This document shows positions 58,020 through 64,000 of a stretch of 64,000 nt of DNA, in pieces. The position numbers and the translations under genes are program-made. The first letter of the stretch is position 1; each line of letters opens with the position of its first letter. The notes beneath the pieces are model-generated. The model was not told the origin of the DNA. It was given only the letters and a program-made list of their open reading frames with translations, and did not search any database. The stretch lies in assembly GCA_029204225.1 (NCBI GenBank), contig CM055112.1:1898346-1962345 (forward strand), written 5' to 3'. The stretch is from Diphasiastrum complanatum. Lineage: Eukaryota; Streptophyta; Lycopodiopsida; Lycopodiales; Lycopodiaceae.

Positions 58020-59536
58020 GACTCGAAGCACGAATGATTTGTGAATCATTCGTGAATCGTAAACACACCTCCAAGATCGCAAATCGCAAAGGGACGCAAA
58101 AACGAAAAACTACGAAAGAGACGAAAAGAACGAAAGCAAATGAGAGATTACGAAACAAACAAAGAGGAATCTTTCGCGCTGCCAGCTAGCAGCTCAACGG
58201 GCTTGGAGTCGTAGACTTCACGCCCAGCTGAAACGAGTGTCAATGGCGGAGACTAACTAACTAGTTGATTAGCGTTAACTAATCTTGTGATTCTACGTTT
58301 AGCCATCTTGTAAACTCCACACTGTGGAGGTATAAATGATCCTCTCTGGATCATAAACTATATACGAAAAAAAATAATTTGAATAGAGAGATCTGTAAGA
58401 GACAGAGAGAGAGAGGTAGCGAGTAGAGCCGAAAAATACTAGAAACTATAGCTGTGCATGAAAGTCTACCAACAAGCAGAACACAGCGAAAGAGCAGAGT
58501 CTCATTCCGCCAACGAGAGAGACACTGACGATATTGCTCTAAAAACTAAACTGATAATACAGTCGTTCTATTTTCGTGCATCTCCCTGTCTTGTGCTGTC
58601 ATTTGTCTTGATTGCTAGAATAGAATGTGTTCTGTGATGTGTAGTCGCGTGTCTGGGATCCTGTAAACAACTTCCGCACAAAGAGAAAATTCAAAGACAC
58701 AAAATCGTTCGCGAATAAGAAGAAGAAGATGAAAATGAAACAATCTCGCTGTCGCGACATGGTATCAAAGCCTACAGGTTATCACTACTGATATCCCAAC
58801 AGTGATTCTTCCAGACAATACTATATGGCTACAACAATCCAGACAAGTGTAGCAATTAGTCTCAAGATCTGCTATCTGTCTCCAAGATGACAGACCTAGG
58901 CATTCGAGTTTTGTTCGACGACAACACTTGTCGTATGATCGAAAAGACGACAAACACGTTACTGACGGTCGGATGCAGAGAAGGAAACCTCTACCAGGCT
59001 AAAATAATCAGCAACTCTGAAAGCATATTAGATGCTCAGAAAATGAAGATCAGCTCTGGCATAGGAGGCTGTATCATCTGAACATGCGGAGCCTGCATGA
59101 CATGTACAAGAAAGACATGGTCGCAGGTCTCAAGATTTCAAGGCCCGAAACTGAGTTCTCGGAAGCTTGTCAGAAAGGCAAGCAACATCGGACGCATGAG
59201 GGAAGAAGAGTCAAGGAAGTTCTTGAGCTCGTCCACTCTGATGTCTGTGGACTGATGAAGATGGATTCGCTCTCAGGTTCAAGATACTTTCTGATGTTCA
59301 TAGATGATTACAGCCGGATGACCACGATCTACTACTTAAAGAAGAAATCCGAAGTATTTGATTCCTTCAAGAAGTTCGTGGCATTTGCAAAGCGGCACAC
59401 CTCGAAAAGGATACAGATCCTTAGATTTGACAATGGAGGTGAATACAAAAGCACAGAATTCTCAAGATTCTGCGAAGAACATGTGAGAATATGCAACTAT
59501 TCTCGACTCGAAACAACCTATAATAATACGGGTTGA
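58020..59536 (+). mobile_element. Truncated copia element C: LTR end, primer site, protease/integrase piece
   Basis: TGGTATCAAAGCC at 58760-58772 is a primer-binding site preceded by an LTR-like end (CGCGACA); its upstream TATA-like TATAAATGATCC is near 58331. The LTR start is not defined. Gag is missing. Coding resumes near 58887 with the end of protease / GAG-pre-integrase (CREGNLYQAKI, GRLYHLNMRSLHDMYKKDMV in frames joined by a shift). The integrase start is at 59084-59536 (LELVHSDVCGLMKMDSLSGS, MFIDDYSRM, RFDNGGEY). The element stops abruptly about 59540 within integrase. Confidence 0.8.
58029..58054. repeat. 10-bp-arm hairpin
   Basis: CACGAATGAT, loop TTGTGA, ATCATTCGTG, perfect arms, in the presumed LTR of copia C. 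Confidence 0.85.
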
Positions 59537-59540
59537 CGAG

Positions 59541-60595
59541 TGCATTCAATTTGAAGGCATTAACAAACCTCCATGATATATGAAGCAATTGACATCAACA
59601 TAAAAAGAATGTGCAAATGTATACAGTGGCAATAATTAGCTATTTCTTACAAAAACTGATGTAGATTTAATACATCTGATTCTATGTGATGTTAATCACT
59701 TCTGGGATAAAATTCTCTTAAAAAAAAACAAGTTTGTCACTTGGACATAAGAAATATGTCTATGCCAGAAGGTGAAGCATATGCATATCCCGAAATAAAT
59801 GAGGCATATTTTGAAAGTCTCATAGCTTAATTGCCTGCAACTCTCACTTGTCAAAAGATCACATATAGCACTTTCACAATTTTAGATGCAAGGGTTCATG
59901 TATTGGAGTAATCCTCCAAACAATAAGATTCCTGTTACTCTCACCTCATATGGGATGCCACTACAATGGACTTCCTTGCCTGGTTGATGGCAACCCCTGT
60001 AATCAATTTATGAAAAATACACGCTATCACATGCAGCGGCCAAGTTGGACAAATCTGGTGGCTTCTGCATCTACAAATGCTCAGGTTTACGTCCTGACAA
60101 CTTTGGAATAGAAATGACTCCGACCCTTGAGCTTCAATCTTGGCAAGGCTTCACGTGGAGATTGTATGGTGTTTATACTGTATATATAGAAAGCTAGTGC
60201 TAACAAATACCATTGGATTAATAAAGGAATTCCCCTCAACTTACATCCCACTGACATAAAACCACATGATGGGGCAAGTCAGAATGATGACTTAAGTCAA
60301 GTATGAACGGTGAACAAATTAGAAGAAGAAAGAAATCAAAACATTATGAGATACATCTGCACAAAAACATGTTTTGATCAAGGAGAGAAAGGACAATGAC
60401 AACTTCCATAGGAAACCCACAAATAATCTCAAAATCTCAGAGAGTATAAAATTCCATCTTAACTACTTCAAAAAATCTACATACTGTACAATTAAAGACA
60501 ATGCTCTCACGCCAACATATCTTTTCCTAGAAGAAAGGTCGCCTAATGCCGTAAATAGCACAAAAACAGACTTGCCAACAAAAAATTGTGAGTAG
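59541..60595. other. Downstream region of the F-box/kelch gene
   Basis: No gene seen. The part nearest 60595 should be the 3' untranslated region of the - strand F-box/kelch gene; no clear polyadenylation signal can be singled out. Confidence 0.5.
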
Positions 60596-61708
60596 TTAAG
60601 CATGAACAATTGCTCCTGCTCTGAACCAAGACTCTCCTAGGAAAAGATTGTGGCACACGGCACGATTGGCATTAAGCTCAATTGTAGATCCTCCTAGTTC
60701 ACCCCTCAGAAGGAATAACTCATTTCCCAATCCAAAAGCGCGCTGTGCGTGCCTGTTGAAAGCAACCTTTGTGCGTGGTCTTGTTTCGACCCCCACAAGG
60801 TGCCACTTCCCGTCATCTCTATCATATTTGCGAAAACAATCCGATGTACTGACAGAGTAGATGCAATTATCAGTTGCTACAAGCTCTCCGTCATGAACCA
60901 TGCTCATCCCCATCTGAACATCCTGTTCCCAAATATCTTTGATAGGATCGTAAACAAATACCACACAGTGCTTGTTGGCAAAAGGATGGCCAAACACATA
61001 AAGCTTACCCTGGAAGACCACCTCATCTTGTATGCTTTCAAGCCCGAAAGGCATACTTGCAACTGTTGCCCATTCGTTTTTCTTTAGATCATAAGCTTCC
61101 ACAGAGGCTAGTGTGCCAGATCTATTACACCCTCCTGCTACGTATAGACGGTTTCCTATGACGCCCATGGCAAAATGGCTTCTTCTAGTGAGCATGGTTG
61201 CCCCATCTCTCCATTTATTGCTCACGGTGTCATAAATTTTGGTGTGGTTATAGTCTGAATACGTAAGAGGAGATTTTCTGCCTTCGATGATGACGATGGA
61301 GCTGCCAATGGCGCCCAGCTTGTAGCTCTCAAGCTCCAATTTATGATGCAAGCCAAAATTATGCAGCCTCACTCTGCAAAGCATCTGCCTCGATCTGAGG
61401 TCGTACATGCAACAGGAAAAACTAGAAGCTACAACATCAGTGAAGAAAACCACCAGCCAGGCATCTGTGAAGCCAAGCCGCTTGCGCTCGGCATAGAAGT
61501 CCGGGCCTCGAAGGAGATTGTTCCAGTGAGTAGAAACAGCACGCAAGCCTGCGTGAAACAGCCTAGGTATTCTCAGCAAGCAAAGCAAGGCTACTTGTTC
61601 GGAAAGATCTGGGATTATAAGCCCTTTATCGCCATCACTATCTACTAAATCCTGCTTAGCTCCTGCTACCATCCTGTCAGACTTTTCTCCATCCTTCAAG
61701 GTGCACAT
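60596..61708 (-). CDS. F-box/kelch-repeat protein
   Basis: 370 codons, intronless, on the - strand. Such proteins are substrate receptors of SCF (SKP1-cullin-F-box) ubiquitin ligases: the F-box binds SKP1 and the kelch propeller binds the target (family knowledge). The F-box lies at about residues 31-75 (LIIPDLSEQVALLCLLRIPR ... VSTHWNNLLRGPDFY). Kelch-type motifs follow at about 130-300, e.g. HFAMGVIGNRLYVAGGCNRS, VEAYDLKKNEWATVASMP, GKLYVFGH, VFVYDPIKDIWEQ and CFRKYDRDDGKWHLV. The length suits the plant family. Met13 is an alternative start; Met1 was chosen as the first in frame. The frame is intact, so it is probably a working gene. The substrate is unknown. Confidence 0.93.
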   Translation of the reverse strand: MCTLKDGEKSDRMVAGAKQDLVDSDGDKGLIIPDLSEQVALLCLLRIPRLFHAGLRAVSTHWNNLLRGPDFYAERKRLGFTDAWLVVFFTDVVASSFSCCMYDLRSRQMLCRVRLHNFGLHHKLELESYKLGAIGSSIVIIEGRKSPLTYSDYNHTKIYDTVSNKWRDGATMLTRRSHFAMGVIGNRLYVAGGCNRSGTLASVEAYDLKKNEWATVASMPFGLESIQDEVVFQGKLYVFGHPFANKHCVVFVYDPIKDIWEQDVQMGMSMVHDGELVATDNCIYSVSTSDCFRKYDRDDGKWHLVGVETRPRTKVAFNRHAQRAFGLGNELFLLRGELGGSTIELNANRAVCHNLFLGESWFRAGAIVHA

Positions 61709-62217
61709 ATTCTCTATTCTTTACCTTGTACGCACCACCCTTCTCTATTAAGGGGCTTCTTAAAAGATCACAAAATTTCTTTCAGAAACAAGCGAAGGTA
61801 GGTAGAAACCCCTTCCAAGCTCTTGCTGCCAAGGGTTTCAGAGCATACCTTCTTCATCTTGTGTCCACCAATCTAGCTTTCATGATTCCATTCACTCTAA
61901 TCTCTGCCGTATTGCATATAATCTATCCTTCACGATACAGCTCTCACATTCACATGAGTTATTTAGCTAAACCAAGCTCATAACCTTCAATTTTGACGCT
62001 TCTTGTTGCTACTCTATGCCAACGCTGACAATATTCCAGAGCTTGACAGTTTTAAATGAAGCTCCGTCATCACTCCCTTCCTTCCCTACACACAATCTCT
62101 CCATAACACACACACTTCCATTCTCAATTTCTCTAACTCCATCAACATTAAGGTGATTGCGATCACTTCCGTAAGCCATCACCTTAAATAGTAGACTAAT
62201 ACCAAGGCACCATCAGC

Positions 62218-62258
<41 letters not shown>

Positions 62259-62330
62259 ATTGTCTCGATCCAGCAAGCAACGAAGAATCGAAGATCCAAA
62301 ATCACAAAATCAAAGCTTATGTCTGACTCT
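61709..62330 (-). promoter_or_regulatory. Upstream region of the F-box/kelch gene with a GA/TC repeat
   Basis: The - strand 5' region. It contains (TC)19 (on the + strand (GA)n at 62219-62257), about 510 bp upstream of the start codon. Pyrimidine repeats are frequent in plant 5' leaders and promoters, but no TATA box or start site can be fixed. Confidence 0.35.
62219..62257 (+). repeat. (GA)n microsatellite
   Basis: 39 bp of GA repeat. Confidence 0.97.
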
Positions 62331-62928
62331 CATTTCACGCCACGAGATCGGACAGAAATGAATCCAATACTCTGGGTAACTGGATTGGATCATGGAAATG
62401 AAGAAGCATCCGACCGTCATCTCATCGCCATCGTCCAATATTTGATTCCCTCCTCCATCAATCGCTGCTCTATCTTTCTACTCCTAATAATAATAATAAA
62501 GAAATAATATCTGTTATCGTCTCATGTACCTCAAAGGGCACCTACTAGAGGGGAGAATGACAACAAAAATTAAGAAAAGACACCTCCCACATCATGGCAT
62601 GGATGGATGGATCACATATGGTCCCACTTATCCCCTCCCCATGCTGCGGTCCCGCCTGTCCATATAAGATCTATCTCTTGGTGAATTCATGGTCATTTTC
62701 TTGTGTCAAGTAGATCTTGAAGATGGACTAGTGCAACCTACTTGGTTTATGGAGTCCAGTGGTGCTGGATTGCATCAATGATGTACTCACCTACTCATGG
62801 ATCTCCAAGGTTTGATGCTTAGTCATCGTCCCAACATCCAACCAATTTTTCAATAGCACAACGTATGGCAATTTGGAGAGTTTGATTTGGTGCGAACATG
62901 AAAATTTCTCTTATTTCTTGGAATTTTG

Positions 62929-62931
<3 letters not shown>
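62331..62931. other. No gene seen
   Basis: Short broken frames only, with a TAATAATAA run near 62487. Confidence 0.5.

Positions 62932-62963
<32 letters not shown>
62932..62963 (+). repeat. T32 homopolymer
   Basis: 32 consecutive T, followed by CTTTCAG. Confidence 0.95.
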
Positions 62964-62970
62964 CTTTCAG

Positions 62971-63126
62971 GAATGTGGATTGTTTGGAATCAATATTGCA
63001 ACAATTGACATGTCATTAGTTCCATCAAAATATAAAGGTTTAAAAATGCCCAAGAAACTTGTTTTTTTGCTAGCTAAGGTTCCAGAAGGAAAACCTTTGA
63101 TTACCAATGTAGGAGACAAAATTTGA
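62971..63126 (+). other. Unassigned open frame behind a strong acceptor-like site
   Basis: T32-CTTTCAG at 62932-62970 is an extreme splice-acceptor look-alike. It is followed by an open frame (ECGLFGINIATIDMSLVPSK ... LAKVPEGKPLITNVGDKI) ending TGA at 63124-63126. The opposite strand is also open over 63215-62967 (GFPSGTLASKKTSFLGIFKP), so the coding strand, if any, is uncertain. I recognise neither peptide. Confidence 0.25.
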
Positions 63127-63265
63127 AGCTGTAAAAGGCGAGGCATCTCCCAAGAGGCCGTGCCTAGACAATTAAAGATTTGAGAATATATCCCTAACAA
63201 AAATCCATTTTTCAAAGTAAGAGGAGAGGAGACAGCGTGAGAACATCAATCGTGCACACCAAATC

Positions 63266-63348
<83 letters not shown>

Positions 63349-64000
63349 CGTTCATCGAATCGGAGTGAGTGCGTAGTGGCTATAGCAGTGTGTTCCAGCT
63401 TTCAAAATCATCCAAATCCATCCAATCAAGTGTCCTGAACATCAATGATGGAGATTGAGTCATTGTGGGCCGTTGGATGTAGAGAAACTGTTTGATGAGG
63501 CCTAAAGGTAGATTGAAGGGCCATTTTGAAGTTTCTAAATTAAAAAATTTCAAAAGAAATTTATTGAAAGACTTAATATTTGGAGTGGGTTTTTCTTCGT
63601 TTAAAATTTTCGAATTGAAGTTTCAATTTGAAACTGTAAGGGCCTATTCCTTGTTTTAAAGTCATTTTTGACCAAATGAAAGGTTGTGACCTCCAAACAA
63701 AGGGCACCTGAACTATACATGCAAGTATCATAGGAAAAAATAGAGTGTTAATCGTGAAGAAAGCAATTAGTGATTTTCCAAAGTGATTTGCCCCTATCAA
63801 AGACCTCATATTGCAGAATACGTGATGGAAGGCATTTCGTGTTTTGTGGACTTTTTGTTGGCAAACTTGCCACCTCAACCAGGTGGGGGGATAGTAAAAA
63901 AATTTGACAAGTCAAAATTTTCAAATTTGGAATTCGCCATTGTCATGGCCCTAATGGGGTTTGATCCATTAGGGAATATCTTGGGCTTTGAGGATGGACC
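63127..64000. other. Window end, no gene seen apart from a GA tract
   Basis: Includes (GA)n at 63265-63345. The rest is AT-rich with short frames only. Confidence 0.5.
63265..63345 (+). repeat. (GA)n microsatellite, one interruption
   Basis: GA repeat with one AAAG interruption near 63277. Confidence 0.96.

Overview
This is nuclear DNA of a land plant, most likely a seed plant with large introns. The evidence is GT-AG spliced genes, Ty1/copia and chromodomain-bearing Ty3 retrotransposons primed by initiator-Met tRNA, hAT DNA transposons with 8-bp target duplications, many (GA)n/(CT)n microsatellites, and a plant-type F-box/kelch gene. The species cannot be fixed from sequence alone.

Only two host genes are well supported. 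The first is MCM6, a subunit of the MCM2-7 replicative helicase, on the + strand. Its last 16 exons can be placed between 14066 and 48856 with consistent phases and give 781 residues up to the stop. The first ~80 residues were not found and presumably lie upstream of the window. The second is an intronless F-box/kelch gene on the - strand at 60596-61708. No promoter, RNA gene or operon-like unit could be supported.

Layout. 1-1758: upstream intron or flank, with one unexplained open frame. 1767-13136: a complete but mutated hAT transposon with terminal inverted repeats (TIRs) and an 8-bp target duplication; a 6.4-kb Ty3 chromovirus (5669-12061) has inserted into its transposase gene. 13718-13884: a 167-bp hAT-type MITE. 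14066-18882: MCM6 exons 1-7. 18883-30828: an 11.9-kb intron holding copia gag debris, two LINE ORF1-like copies ending in pyrimidine microsatellites, a copia element with target duplication (23387-27976) and two LINE reverse-transcriptase C-terminal relics. 30829-32222: exons 8-11. 32223-45382: a 13.2-kb intron built around a copia element (32450-44969). That element's integrase is split by a 1.0-kb non-autonomous hAT, and its right LTR is split by a very young Ty3 element (38379-44697) of the same family as the first. 45383-48856: exons 12-16, with a SINE-like sequence in one intron. 48857-60595: gene-poor DNA with a possible 1.63-kb TIR/foldback element and copia fragments. 60596-62300: the F-box/kelch gene and its upstream region. 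62900-64000: simple repeats and unassigned sequence.

No unknown multi-gene system is visible. The interest lies in the nested transposons resolved to the base by target duplications, a hAT family with shared termini, a LINE-like family whose 3' end is a microsatellite, a splice donor abutting a CT repeat, a probable GC-AG intron, and several perfect hairpins.
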